Shown here: positions 1 through 7,934 of the stretch, piece after piece | How the letters are laid out: each line of letters opens with the position of its first letter | Position numbering within the stretch: position 1 is the first letter of the stretch | Source: Streptomyces sp. NBC_00670 | GTDB lineage: Bacteria; Actinomycetota; Actinomycetes; Streptomycetales; Streptomycetaceae | Assembly (NCBI RefSeq): GCF_036226765.1 | Contig: NZ_CP109017.1 | Coordinates: 6,759,001-6,823,000 of the forward strand | Direction of reading: 5' to 3' | Length of the DNA: 64,000 nucleotides | Position numbers and translations under genes: made by a program | Notes under the pieces: generated by a model | Told to the model about the DNA's origin: nothing | Databases searched by the model: none | What the model saw: only the letters and a program-made list of their open reading frames with translations

Positions 1-94
1 GGTTCTCCTCCTCCAGGGCGAAGATCCGCTCCGCGTCCGCCGCCGCTCCCACGGGGTCCTGCGGCTCCTGCCCTGCCCGGGCTCTCGAGGTCAT
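1..94 (-). CDS. 5' end of an unidentified protein (partial)
   Basis: This is the first ~31 codons of a leftward gene that runs off the window edge. The ATG at 94 is preceded by a strong GGAGGGA ribosome binding site. The N-terminus reads MTSRARAGQEPQDPVGAAAD and continues into an acidic helix-like stretch (ERIFALEEEN). Too little is present to name a family. It is divergent from udgX across a 138-bp gap. Confidence 0.5.
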   Translation of the reverse strand, partial: MTSRARAGQEPQDPVGAAADAERIFALEEEN

Positions 95-232
95 CGTCCC
101 TCCGGGATCCTGTTCGGGGCCCACCGTGCGGGGCGTTGCCTCCATGGTCGCGGCGCGGGCGGGTGTGTGCGAGCCGGGACGGGGTACCCCGGGGCGGCGA
201 CGACCGCAGCCGCGGGTGCGGAGGTGACCCCC

Positions 233-904
233 ATGAGCCGTACGCGTACCGACGACGACACCGGGCCCGCCGCCTACGACGCGGCCCCCTTCGTACCGGA
301 GGACGCCGGGCTGGACGCGCTGCGCCGGGCGGCGGCCGGGTGCCGGGGGTGTCCGCTGTACGAGGACGCCACGCAGACCGTGTTCGGGCAGGGGGACGCC
401 GACGCCCGGGTGCTGCTCGTCGGGGAGCAGCCCGGAGACCAGGAGGACCGCGCGGGCGAACCCTTCGTCGGCCCCGCCGGGCGACTGCTGGACCGGGCGC
501 TGGAGGAGGCCGGGATCGACCGGGACCGGGCGTACGTCACCAACGCCGTCAAGCACTTCAAGTTCACCGTGCCCGAACGCGGCAAGCGGCGCATCCACAA
601 GGCGCCGACGCTGCGGGAGGCGAAGGCGTGCCGCCCCTGGCTGACGGCGGAACTGGCCCGGGTCCGCCCCGAGGTGGTCGTCGCCCTCGGCGCGACCGCG
701 GGCAAGGCCCTGCTGGGCGGCTCCTTCCGGGTGAGCCGGGACCGCGGCGTCCTGCTCGACCTCCCCTCGGACCCGGACGGCCCCCGCGTCCTCGCCACGC
801 TGCACCCCTCGGCGATCCTCCGCGCCGACGACCGGGAGGCCGCGTACGCCGGCTTCCTCACCGACCTGAAGGCCGCCGCCAAGGCGCTGCGCGGCGCTCC
901 GTAG
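233..904 (+). CDS. udgX: UdgX-type uracil-DNA binding/crosslinking protein
   Basis: A 223-residue member of the uracil-DNA glycosylase superfamily. UdgX proteins recognise uracil in DNA and, unusually, become covalently attached to the site through a histidine. Visible motifs in order: an N-terminal CxxC (CRGC) of the iron-sulfur site, the glycosylase motif GEQPGDQED, the diagnostic KRRIH loop with the nucleophilic His at residue 122, a later Cys in KACRPWL, and HPSAIL near the C-terminus. The family-4 iron-sulfur Cys after TNAVK is His here, as I recall for UdgX. I chose ATG 233 because GGAGGTGA lies just upstream; an in-frame ATG at 167 would add 22 poorly conserved residues. Probably a single-gene transcript. 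Confidence 0.92.
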   Translation: MSRTRTDDDTGPAAYDAAPFVPEDAGLDALRRAAAGCRGCPLYEDATQTVFGQGDADARVLLVGEQPGDQEDRAGEPFVGPAGRLLDRALEEAGIDRDRAYVTNAVKHFKFTVPERGKRRIHKAPTLREAKACRPWLTAELARVRPEVVVALGATAGKALLGGSFRVSRDRGVLLDLPSDPDGPRVLATLHPSAILRADDREAAYAGFLTDLKAAAKALRGAP

Positions 905-961
905 AGGGACGCCCGGCACGCCGCCCCGGCTGGAAACCGCGAGCCCGGGTACTCGGACCGC

Positions 962-1192
962 ATGCATGAGAACACCGCACGCCACGATTCGGGCAAGAAG
1001 CCGGCCGGTACCGCCGCCGACGAGTTCCTCGAGGAGCTGGAGGAGCTCGGCGAGGAGGAGGACACCGACACCGGCGAGGGCGCTCCCGGCGGTTCCGGCG
1101 ACCCCCTCACCACCAGCCGGCACGCCAACCGCGAGGCCGCCGAGGGGCATCCCCAGGGCGAGAGCGGGCGGGACGGCGACCGCCGCGGCTGA
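962..1192 (+). CDS. small acidic hypothetical protein
   Basis: A 76-residue, highly charged protein. Residues ~20-40 form a Glu/Asp-rich run (EFLEELEELGEEEDTD) and the rest is rich in Gly, Ser, Arg and His, so it is probably disordered. There is no signal peptide, membrane segment or Cys. It lies between udgX and the decarboxylase. No clear Shine-Dalgarno precedes ATG 962, so the start is uncertain. Codon bias fits real coding sequence. I do not recognise a family and assign no function. Confidence 0.55.
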   Translation: MHENTARHDSGKKPAGTAADEFLEELEELGEEEDTDTGEGAPGGSGDPLTTSRHANREAAEGHPQGESGRDGDRRG

Positions 1193-1280
1193 CCGGCCGC
1201 CCGTTCACCCGTCCGCGTACCCGACCAGTGGGAGGACCGGCATTCCCGAACCCGGCATCCCCGACAAGGAGGAGACACCC

Positions 1281-2744
1281 GTGGATCACACCCAGGCGCC
1301 CGTGCTCGACGCCCTGCGCACCTATCACGAGCGGGGCGAGACCGCCTTCACCCCGCCCGGGCACAAGCAGGCGCGCGGCGCGGACCCTCAGGCGCGGGCG
1401 GTCCTCGGTGACGCCGTCTACCACTCCGACGTCCTCGCCTCCGGCGGCCTCGACGACCGCCGCACCCGGCACGAGATCCTCACGCACGCCGAGGAACTGA
1501 TGGCCGACGCCGTCCACGCCGACCACACCTTCTTCACCACCTGCGGCAGTTCCCTGTCCGTGAAGGCCGCCATGCTCGCCGTGGCCGGGCCGCACGAGAA
1601 GCTGGTCGTGGGCCGCGACGCGCACAAGTCGGTCGTGTCGGGGCTCATCCTCGCCGGCATCGAACCCGTCTGGGTCGACCCGAGCTGGGACCCCGAGCAG
1701 CACCTCGCCCACCCGCCGCGGGCGCACGCCTACGAGAAGGCGCTCGAGGCCCACCCCGACGCCCGCGGTGTCCTCGTCACCAGCCCCACCCCGTACGGCA
1801 CCGTCGCCGAACTCAGCCGGATCGCCGAGGTGGCGCACGCCCGGGGCCTGCCCGTCATCGTGGACGAGGCATGGGGCGCCCATCTGCCGTTCCACCCGGA
1901 CCTGCCGTCCTGGGCGATGGACGCGGGCGCCGACGTCTGCGTCACCAGCGTCCACAAGATGGGCAGCGGACTCGAACAGGGCTCCGTCTTCCACCTCCAG
2001 GGCTCGCTGATCGACCCGATGACCCTCCAGTCCCGCTCCGACCTGCTCGGCACGACCAGCCCGTCGGTCCTCATCTACGCCGGGATGGACGCCTGGCGGC
2101 GTCAGATGGTGCTGCGGGGCAAGGAGTTGATGGGCGACGCGCTGAAGCTCGCCGAGGACGTCCGCTCCGCCATCGACGAGATCCCCGGGATGCGCGTCCT
2201 GGGCGAGGACGCGTTGGTGGGGCCCGAACTGGCCGCCGGGTTCGACCCGTTGCCGATCGTCATCGACATCCACGGCCTCGGCACCTCCGGCTACCGGGCC
2301 GCCGACTGGCTGCGCGAGCGGCACCACATGGACATGCACCTCGCGGACCACCGGCGGCTCAGCGCCCAGCTCACCCACGCCGACTCACCGGCCACCACCG
2401 GGCCGCTCCTCGACGCGCTGCGGGACCTGGCCGAGCACGCCGGCGAACTGACCGCCGACCTGCCCGACATGGTGGTGCCGACCGGCTCGCAGATGCGGAT
2501 GCGGCAGGTGGGCCTGCCCCGGGACGCGTACTTCGGCCCCAAGGAGGCCGTCGCCTGGGAGGACGCCGCCGGACGGATCTCCGCGGAGATGATCACGCCG
2601 TACCCGCCGGGCATCCCGGCGATCGTGCCCGGCGAGCGCCTCACCGACCACGTCCTGCGCTATCTGCGCACGGGCCTGGAGGGCGGCATGAACCTCCCGG
2701 ACGCCACGGACCCGGAGCTGAAGCAGATCTACGTGGTGCCGTGA
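1281..2744 (+). CDS. Orn/Lys/Arg decarboxylase (PLP fold type I)
   Basis: A 487-residue PLP-dependent decarboxylase of the short bacterial arginine/lysine/ornithine group, about the size of Bacillus SpeA (YaaO). It releases CO2 from a basic amino acid to give agmatine, cadaverine or putrescine in the cytoplasm. Motifs: PGHK near residue 30, TTCGSS, the PLP-contacting VDEAWGAHL, and the Schiff-base lysine K226 in SVHKMGSG. The C-terminal domain includes YPPGIP, typical of the family. Start GTG 1281 follows AAGGAGGA; upstream in-frame codons belong to the preceding small gene in another frame. Substrate cannot be decided from sequence alone. Confidence 0.9.
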   Translation: MDHTQAPVLDALRTYHERGETAFTPPGHKQARGADPQARAVLGDAVYHSDVLASGGLDDRRTRHEILTHAEELMADAVHADHTFFTTCGSSLSVKAAMLAVAGPHEKLVVGRDAHKSVVSGLILAGIEPVWVDPSWDPEQHLAHPPRAHAYEKALEAHPDARGVLVTSPTPYGTVAELSRIAEVAHARGLPVIVDEAWGAHLPFHPDLPSWAMDAGADVCVTSVHKMGSGLEQGSVFHLQGSLIDPMTLQSRSDLLGTTSPSVLIYAGMDAWRRQMVLRGKELMGDALKLAEDVRSAIDEIPGMRVLGEDALVGPELAAGFDPLPIVIDIHGLGTSGYRAADWLRERHHMDMHLADHRRLSAQLTHADSPATTGPLLDALRDLAEHAGELTADLPDMVVPTGSQMRMRQVGLPRDAYFGPKEAVAWEDAAGRISAEMITPYPPGIPAIVPGERLTDHVLRYLRTGLEGGMNLPDATDPELKQIYVVP

Positions 2745-2758
2745 CGGTGACACGGCGG

Positions 2759-2841
2759 GCCGCAAGGGCGCGGGGCTGCGCTTTTTGCGCGGCTCCGCCG
2801 CGGGGGCGCGACGAGCCACGACGCACCCGCACGGGTTACCG
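2759..2841. repeat. intergenic GC-rich palindromic segment, possible terminator
   Basis: This lies between convergent genes (decarboxylase and SDR). It contains GCGC-TTTTT-GCGC and a GCGGCTCCGCCGC hairpin, followed by a sequence like GACGAGCCACGACGCACCCGCAC that resembles the tail of the dispersed repeat seen at 11.5 and 53.9 kb. It may act as a two-way terminator. Confidence 0.35.
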
Positions 2842-2851
2842 CGGACGCCGG

Positions 2852-3763
2852 TCAGGACGCCGCCGCACCGGTCTCCCCGTCGGCGAAGTAGTGCCCCTCG
2901 TCCAGGTCCGTGAGGAGCCGCGCCCCGGCCGGCTCCCAGCCCAGGGCCTCGCGGGTGCGGACGCTGGAGGCCGGCGCGTCCGCCGAGACGATCGGGGCGA
3001 ACCAGCCGAAGTGGCCGGGCGCCTCCTCGGCGGACACGCCCCGCACCGGCACTCCCAGATGCCGGCCGATGACGCCCGCGATCTCGCGCAGCGGCACGCC
3101 CTCGTCGTCGACCGCGTGCAGCCTGCTGCCCGCCGGCGCGCCCTCGACGGCCAGCCGGAACAGCCGCGCGGCGTCCAGCCGGTGCACGGCGGGCCAGCGG
3201 TTGGCGCCGTCACCGACGTACGCGGACACGCCCTTCTCCCGGGCGATGTCGATCAGGATCCTGACGAAGCCCCGGTCGCCGCGGCCGTGCACGGTCGGGG
3301 CGAGCCGGACGGCCGAGGCCCGCACCCCGCGCTCGGCCAGCGCGAACAGGGTGTCCTCCGAGCGGCCCCGGGGCTGCGGCCCCGCCGGGTCCTCCTCCGT
3401 GGCCACCTCGCCGCGAGGGGCGGCCAGCAGGACCCCGGAGGCGATGACGAGGGGCCGGCCGGTGCCGGCCAGCCCGGCGCCGAGCGCCTCGATCGCGGCC
3501 CGGTCGGTGGCGGCGGCCGCCGCCATGTCGCTGAAGTCGTGGACGTAGGCCAGATGGACGACGCCGTCCGCGGCGGCCGCCGCACCGCGCAGACCGTCGA
3601 GGTCGTCGAGGGTGCCGCGGTGCACGTCGGCCCCGGTCGCCGCGACCGACCCGGCGGTCTCCTCGGACCGGACCATGCCGGTGACCCGGTGGCCCGCGTC
3701 GAGCAGGTCCCGGACGACGGCGGAACCGATGAAGCCGGCCGCGCCGGTGACGAATACACGCAT
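2852..3763 (-). CDS. NAD(P)-dependent atypical SDR (epimerase/dehydratase family)
   Basis: A 303-residue extended short-chain dehydrogenase. The N-terminal Rossmann nucleotide-binding motif is GAAGFIG (residues ~7-13), followed by HLAYVHDF and ASGVLL strands. The canonical YxxxK pair is not evident: the region after ASGVLL reads RGEVATEEDPAGPQPRGRSED. It therefore belongs with the atypical SDRs, which reduce small substrates or act as sensors. Start ATG 3763 has AGGAG upstream; the extra 32 in-frame residues upstream look non-coding. It is divergent from the LysR gene, the usual arrangement for a LysR target. Substrate unknown. Confidence 0.85.
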   Translation of the reverse strand: MRVFVTGAAGFIGSAVVRDLLDAGHRVTGMVRSEETAGSVAATGADVHRGTLDDLDGLRGAAAAADGVVHLAYVHDFSDMAAAAATDRAAIEALGAGLAGTGRPLVIASGVLLAAPRGEVATEEDPAGPQPRGRSEDTLFALAERGVRASAVRLAPTVHGRGDRGFVRILIDIAREKGVSAYVGDGANRWPAVHRLDAARLFRLAVEGAPAGSRLHAVDDEGVPLREIAGVIGRHLGVPVRGVSAEEAPGHFGWFAPIVSADAPASSVRTREALGWEPAGARLLTDLDEGHYFADGETGAAAS

Positions 3764-3857
3764 GACAGTGTGCTCCTGGGAACGAAGCGGATGGGAGGAC
3801 GCCTCCAGCGTCCGGCCGGGAGGCGGCGGGCGTCCAAGGCCTGATGCGTATGCCGTC

Positions 3858-3872
3858 ATGCACTTTGGGCAT
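3858..3872. promoter_or_regulatory. putative LysR-type operator (T-N11-A dyad)
   Basis: ATGC-N7-GCAT is a perfect dyad that fits the T-N11-A rule for LysR-family binding sites. It lies between the divergent SDR and LysR genes. A second small dyad, GTGC-GATT-GCAC, is at 3885-3896. This is the expected position for autoregulation plus control of the SDR. Confidence 0.5.
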
Positions 3873-3933
3873 CACACGAGGTCAGTGCGATTGCACGTAG
3901 CCGCGTTCCGTCCGGGGCGCGTACGCTGTCCGC

Positions 3934-4854
3934 ATGACGGAACCGGCTCCCGCGCCCGATCTCGACCTGCGGCTGGTCCGCTACTTCGTGGCGGTCGCCG
4001 AGCACCGGCACTTCGGCCGGGCCGCCGCGCGACTGCATCTGACCCAGCCCTCGCTCAGCCGCCAGATCCACCGGCTGGAACACCAATTGGGCGCCCGCCT
4101 CCTCGACCGCACGCCCCAGGGCAACACGCTCACCGCGGCCGGGGAGGTGTTCCTGCCCCGGGCCAGGGCCCTGCTGCGCTCCGCCGACCAGACCGTGGCC
4201 GTCACCCGCGCCGCCGCCGAGCCGAGCCGGATCGTCGTCGGCTTCACCCGCGGCCTGATCGTCACCCCCGCCGTGCGCGCGCTGCGGCACCGGCACCCGG
4301 ACGCCGACGTACAGACCGTGTTCGTGGAGTTCGGGCAGGCCACCGCGGCCCTGCTGGACCACCGGGTCGACGCGGTCGTCACCCGGCTGCCCGTCCCGAC
4401 CGCGGGACTGCGGGTGACGGTGCTGCGCGAGGAACCCCGCATGCTGATGATGCCGGTCGACCACCCGCTGGCCGGCAAGGAGTCCCTCACCCTCGACGAC
4501 ATCGCGGGCGAGCCGCTGCTGCGCGCGGCCGACCCGGAGTGGAACGCCTACTGGCGCATCGACCCCCGGCCCGACGGCAGCCCGGTGCCCGACGGGCCGG
4601 TGGCCGAGTCGTTCGAGGACAAGTTCGAGATCGTCGCCAGCGGCCAGGCGGTGGCCATCGTCCCCGCCGCTCGCGACGGCGGCGTGCCGCGCCCCGACCT
4701 GACCGCCGTACCCCTGCGCGACGTCCCACCCAGCCATGTCGTGCTGGCCACCCGTGCGGGCGACCGCGGCCGGCTGGTGACGGCCTTCAGCAGGGCCGCC
4801 GAGACCCACCTCACCGATCCCGACGACCCGCCCACCAGCGGCCCGCTGCCCTGA
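3934..4854 (+). CDS. LysR family transcriptional regulator
   Basis: A 306-residue regulator. The N-terminal winged helix-turn-helix (residues ~9-68) reads RYFVAVAEHRHFGRAAARLH followed by LTQPSLSRQIHRLE, the LysR signature. The rest is a periplasmic-binding-like effector domain of normal length. No Shine-Dalgarno is present; instead TACGCT at 3922-3927 sits 6 nt before ATG, which suggests a leaderless transcript. It is divergent from the atypical SDR with a LysR-box dyad between them, so that gene is the likely target. Effector unknown. Confidence 0.9.
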   Translation: MTEPAPAPDLDLRLVRYFVAVAEHRHFGRAAARLHLTQPSLSRQIHRLEHQLGARLLDRTPQGNTLTAAGEVFLPRARALLRSADQTVAVTRAAAEPSRIVVGFTRGLIVTPAVRALRHRHPDADVQTVFVEFGQATAALLDHRVDAVVTRLPVPTAGLRVTVLREEPRMLMMPVDHPLAGKESLTLDDIAGEPLLRAADPEWNAYWRIDPRPDGSPVPDGPVAESFEDKFEIVASGQAVAIVPAARDGGVPRPDLTAVPLRDVPPSHVVLATRAGDRGRLVTAFSRAAETHLTDPDDPPTSGPLP

Positions 4855-4889
4855 CCGGCCGGGCCGCGCCGCCCGCCGGCCCACGGAGC

Positions 4890-4922
4890 CGGCCGCTCCG
4901 GTCCCCCGTACCGGAGCGGCCG
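4890..4922. terminator. bidirectional hairpin terminator
   Basis: A perfect 13-bp stem (CGGCCGCTCCGGT and its complement) with a 7-nt loop lies between the convergent lysR and lutC genes. There is no T-run, as is usual for streptomycete terminators. Confidence 0.6.
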
Positions 4923-4927
4923 TCGTC

Positions 4928-5593
4928 TCAGCTGCCGTCCGCCCCGCCGAGCAGTACGACCTCCAGGGTGCGCGGTCCGTGCACCCCCTCCACCCGGTCC
5001 AGCTCGATGTCGCTCGTCGCCGACGGACCGGAGATCCAGGTCAGCGGGCGGACCGGGTCCAGCCGCTCCATGGCCTGCGGCACGGCGCCCACCACCTGGT
5101 CCGGCACCCGCACCACGCAGATGTGGTGGTCCGGGATGAGCGTGATCCGCCGGCGGCCCTGGTCCGGGCTCCCGTCCAGTACGAGCGTGCCGGTCTCGGC
5201 GATCGCCACCGCACAGCCGGTGAGCACACTGTCCACCCGGTCGAGCTCGGCGGCGGTGCTCTCCGCCCCGTCCGGCACCCGCGTCACGTCCGCGCCCGTG
5301 TCGGCGAGCCACGCCTCGTCCAGTCCCGGCGGGACCAGCACCGACCGCGCGCCCCGCCCCGCGAGCAGCCCGGCGATCAGCGCGGACAGCTCGGGCACGG
5401 TGGCGCACCGGTGCACGAGCGCCCGGTAGTCCGCCAGGTTCTCGGCGAGCAGCTCCACCGTCTGCGCGACGCTCCGCCCGCCGTGCTCCCGCTCGTAGTC
5501 CCGGGGGAGGGCCAGCTCGTACGGTGTCTCGTCCGGCGTCACGTCCGCCAGCGCCCGCCGCACCCGCCCCAGGATGACGTCCCTGCTGCTCAC
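4928..5593 (-). CDS. lutC: LutC, lactate utilization protein (LUD domain)
   Basis: A 221-residue LUD-domain protein, third gene of lutABC. LutABC is the non-flavin iron-sulfur complex that oxidises L-lactate to pyruvate. The start MSSRDVILGRVRRAL is typical, and the LUD core contains AIAETGTLVLDGSPDQGRR and LIPDHHICVV. Start GTG 5593 overlaps the lutB stop by 4 bp (GTGA), showing translational coupling. This is the last gene of the leftward lut operon and ends at a strong hairpin shared with lysR. Confidence 0.93.
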   Translation of the reverse strand: MSSRDVILGRVRRALADVTPDETPYELALPRDYEREHGGRSVAQTVELLAENLADYRALVHRCATVPELSALIAGLLAGRGARSVLVPPGLDEAWLADTGADVTRVPDGAESTAAELDRVDSVLTGCAVAIAETGTLVLDGSPDQGRRRITLIPDHHICVVRVPDQVVGAVPQAMERLDPVRPLTWISGPSATSDIELDRVEGVHGPRTLEVVLLGGADGS

Positions 5594-7068
5594 TTGACCC
5601 CGTCCTTTCCGCCGTTCGTCCGCTGCCACCAGTCCCGGAACGGTTCCGCCGGCACCGGCGGCAGGTCCCGGCTTCCGCTCCACGCCCGGCCCGGGCCGGG
5701 CAGCGTACGGGGATGGAAGCGCCGGGTGCGGGAGGCGAGCCGCTGGCCGGTGCGCAGGGCACCGGGGTGGGAGAACGCCCAGCGCGCGGCCCGCATCGCC
5801 GCACGCTCGGCGGCGTGCCCCTTGGCGGGCCTGAGCACCACCTTGGTGCCCTCGCGGGTCACCGTGCCGCCCTGCGCCACCCGCTCGCGCAGGTGCACCA
5901 GCACCTCCGGGATGTCGATGGCGACCGGGCACACCTCGTAGCAGGCTCCGCACAGCGAGGACGCGTACGGCAGCGAGGCGTCGATCTCGCTCTGCGTACC
6001 CCGCAGTTGGGGGCTGAGGATGGCGCCGATCGGGCCCGGGTAGACCGAGCCGTAGGCGTGCCCGCCGGCCCGCTCGTAGACCGGGCAGACGTTCAGGCAG
6101 GCCGAGCAGCGGATGCAGCGCAGCGCCTGTCGGCCGACCTCGTCGGCGAGGGTGTCGGTGCGCCCGTTGTCCAGCAGGACGAGGTGGAAGTTCTTCGGGC
6201 CGTCGCTGTCCGTGGTGCCCGTCCAGGTCGAGGTGTACGGGTTCATCCGCTCCGCCGTCGACGAGCGCGGCAGCGTCTGGAGGAACACCTCCAGGTCCCG
6301 CCAGGTCGGCACGATCTTCTCGATGCCGACCACGGAGATCAGCGTCTCCGGCAGGGTCAGGCACATCCGGCCGTTGCCCTCGGACTCCACCACGACCAGT
6401 GTGCCGGTCTCGGCGACCACGAAGTTGGCGCCGGAGATGCCGACCTTGGCGCGCAGGAACTTCTCCCGCAGATGCAGCCGGGCCGCCTCGGCGAGTTCGG
6501 CGGGGGAGTCGCTGAGCCCCTCGGGCGCCGGGCGCCCCCACTCGCTCATCTCGGAGCGGAAGATGTCCCGGATCTCGCCCCGGTTGCGGTGGATCGCGGG
6601 AACGAGGATGTGCGAGGGGCGGTCCTTGCCCAACTGCACGATCAGCTCGGCGAGGTCGGTCTCGTAGGCGTGGATGCCCTCGGCCTCCAGCGCCTCGTTG
6701 AGCCCGATCTCCTGCGTGGCCATGGACTTGACCTTGACGACCTCCGACTCGCCGGTCGCCTTGACCAGTTCGGCGACGATCCGGTTGGCCTCGTCGGCGT
6801 CGGCGGCCCAGTGGACGACACCGCCCGCCGCCGTCACCGCCTCCTCCACCCGCACCAGATACCGGTCCAGGTGACGCAGCGTGTGGTCCTTGATCCGCTT
6901 GCCGGCCTCGCGCAGCTCGGCCCAGTCGGACACCTCCGCGACCGCGTGCGCGCGCTTGGCGCGGATGGTGTGCGTGGCGTGACGCAGATTGCCGCGCAGC
7001 GTCTCGTTGCGGACCGCCTCGTGCGCGGCCCGCTGGAACGCCGGCATCCCGACGAATGTGCCGCTCAT
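5590..7068 (-). CDS. lutB: LutB, iron-sulfur lactate utilization protein
   Basis: A 492-residue protein with an N-terminal LUD-like domain (AETGTLVVVESEGNGR) and a C-terminal ferredoxin-like region carrying two [4Fe-4S] motifs: CIRCSACLNVCP starting at C318 and CGACYEVCP starting at C373. It is the electron-transfer core of the L-lactate oxidising complex. Start ATG 7068 overlaps lutA by 4 bp (ATGA), and its own stop overlaps lutC. An upstream in-frame extension of ~170 residues is antisense to nothing functional and was discarded. Length is normal for the family. Confidence 0.95.
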   Translation of the reverse strand: MSGTFVGMPAFQRAAHEAVRNETLRGNLRHATHTIRAKRAHAVAEVSDWAELREAGKRIKDHTLRHLDRYLVRVEEAVTAAGGVVHWAADADEANRIVAELVKATGESEVVKVKSMATQEIGLNEALEAEGIHAYETDLAELIVQLGKDRPSHILVPAIHRNRGEIRDIFRSEMSEWGRPAPEGLSDSPAELAEAARLHLREKFLRAKVGISGANFVVAETGTLVVVESEGNGRMCLTLPETLISVVGIEKIVPTWRDLEVFLQTLPRSSTAERMNPYTSTWTGTTDSDGPKNFHLVLLDNGRTDTLADEVGRQALRCIRCSACLNVCPVYERAGGHAYGSVYPGPIGAILSPQLRGTQSEIDASLPYASSLCGACYEVCPVAIDIPEVLVHLRERVAQGGTVTREGTKVVLRPAKGHAAERAAMRAARWAFSHPGALRTGQRLASRTRRFHPRTLPGPGRAWSGSRDLPPVPAEPFRDWWQRTNGGKDGVK

Positions 7069-7820
7069 ACCAGGGGCTCCTCTTCCGTGCTCGCCAGGAT
7101 CTCCGCGAGGTGCACCGGCCGCATGCCCACCTTCAGCCGGCTCATCGTGCCGCCGATGTGCATCAGACACGAGTTGTCCGCGGCGCACAGCGTCCCGGCG
7201 CCGGTGGACTCCGCGTTGCGGACCTTGTCGACGCCCATCGCGGTGGACACGTCGGCGTTCTTCACCGCGAAGGTGCCGCCGAAGCCGCAGCACTCCTCGG
7301 CGCCCGGCAGCTCCGCCAGCTCCAGTCCCTTCACCGCCCGCAGCAGCTTCAGCGGCCGGTCCCCGAGGCCGAGCGAGCGCAGCCCGTGGCAGGTGGGGTG
7401 GTAGGTCACCGTGTGCGGGTAGTAGGCGCCGACGTCGGTCACGCCCAGCACGTCGACCAGGAACTCCGTCAGTTCGTACGTCTTCGGCACGACCGGCGCC
7501 AGCGTCCGGGCCAGGGTGTCGCCCCGGCCCTCGGCCCGCGCCCGCTCGCCCATCCGCGGATACAGTTCCCGCACCATCGCCCCGCACGAACCGGACGGCG
7601 TCACGATCGCCTCGTACTCCGCGAAGACCTCGGCGTAGTTCCGGGCCAGCGGCTCGGCCTCGTGCCGGTAACCGGTGTTGTAGTGCGCCTGCCCGCAGCA
7701 GGTCTGGGCCATGGGGAAGTCCACCTCGACCCCGAGCCTCGTCAGCAGCTTCACCACGGCACGTCCCGTGTCGGGATAGAGCGTGTCGTTGACGCAGGTC
7801 AGGAAGAGGGCGACACGCAT
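7065..7820 (-). CDS. lutA: LutA, (Fe-S) CCG-motif lactate utilization protein
   Basis: A 251-residue protein with two CCG domains of the glycolate oxidase GlcF/heterodisulfide reductase type. The motifs are TCCGQAHYNTG at residues 40-50 and ECCGFGGTFAVKN near residue 190; a third conserved pair is NSCLMHIGG. It is the first gene of lutABC. ATG 7820 follows AAGGAGCC. The operon sits directly after the rhamnose genes. Since rhamnose catabolism here should release L-lactate, this looks like functional linkage rather than chance. Confidence 0.95.
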   Translation of the reverse strand: MRVALFLTCVNDTLYPDTGRAVVKLLTRLGVEVDFPMAQTCCGQAHYNTGYRHEAEPLARNYAEVFAEYEAIVTPSGSCGAMVRELYPRMGERARAEGRGDTLARTLAPVVPKTYELTEFLVDVLGVTDVGAYYPHTVTYHPTCHGLRSLGLGDRPLKLLRAVKGLELAELPGAEECCGFGGTFAVKNADVSTAMGVDKVRNAESTGAGTLCAADNSCLMHIGGTMSRLKVGMRPVHLAEILASTEEEPLV

Positions 7821-7870
7821 GGTGGCTCCTTGCTGTCGATCATCTGAAAGGTACGGCGTACGACGCGACG

Positions 7871-7897
7871 GCGGTACGGGACACTACCCCGTACCGC
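7871..7897. promoter_or_regulatory. perfect inverted repeat upstream of lutA
   Basis: GCGGTACGGG-N7-CCCGTACCGC has 10-bp arms in the 114-bp gap between rhaB and lutA. The minus strand of the spacer contains TAGTGT, a possible -10. It may be an operator for the lut promoter or the rho-independent end of the rha transcript; no T-run follows it. Confidence 0.45.
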
Positions 7898-7934
7898 ACG
7901 CCGCATCCCGTCGTCATACGGCGGCGGAACCGTC

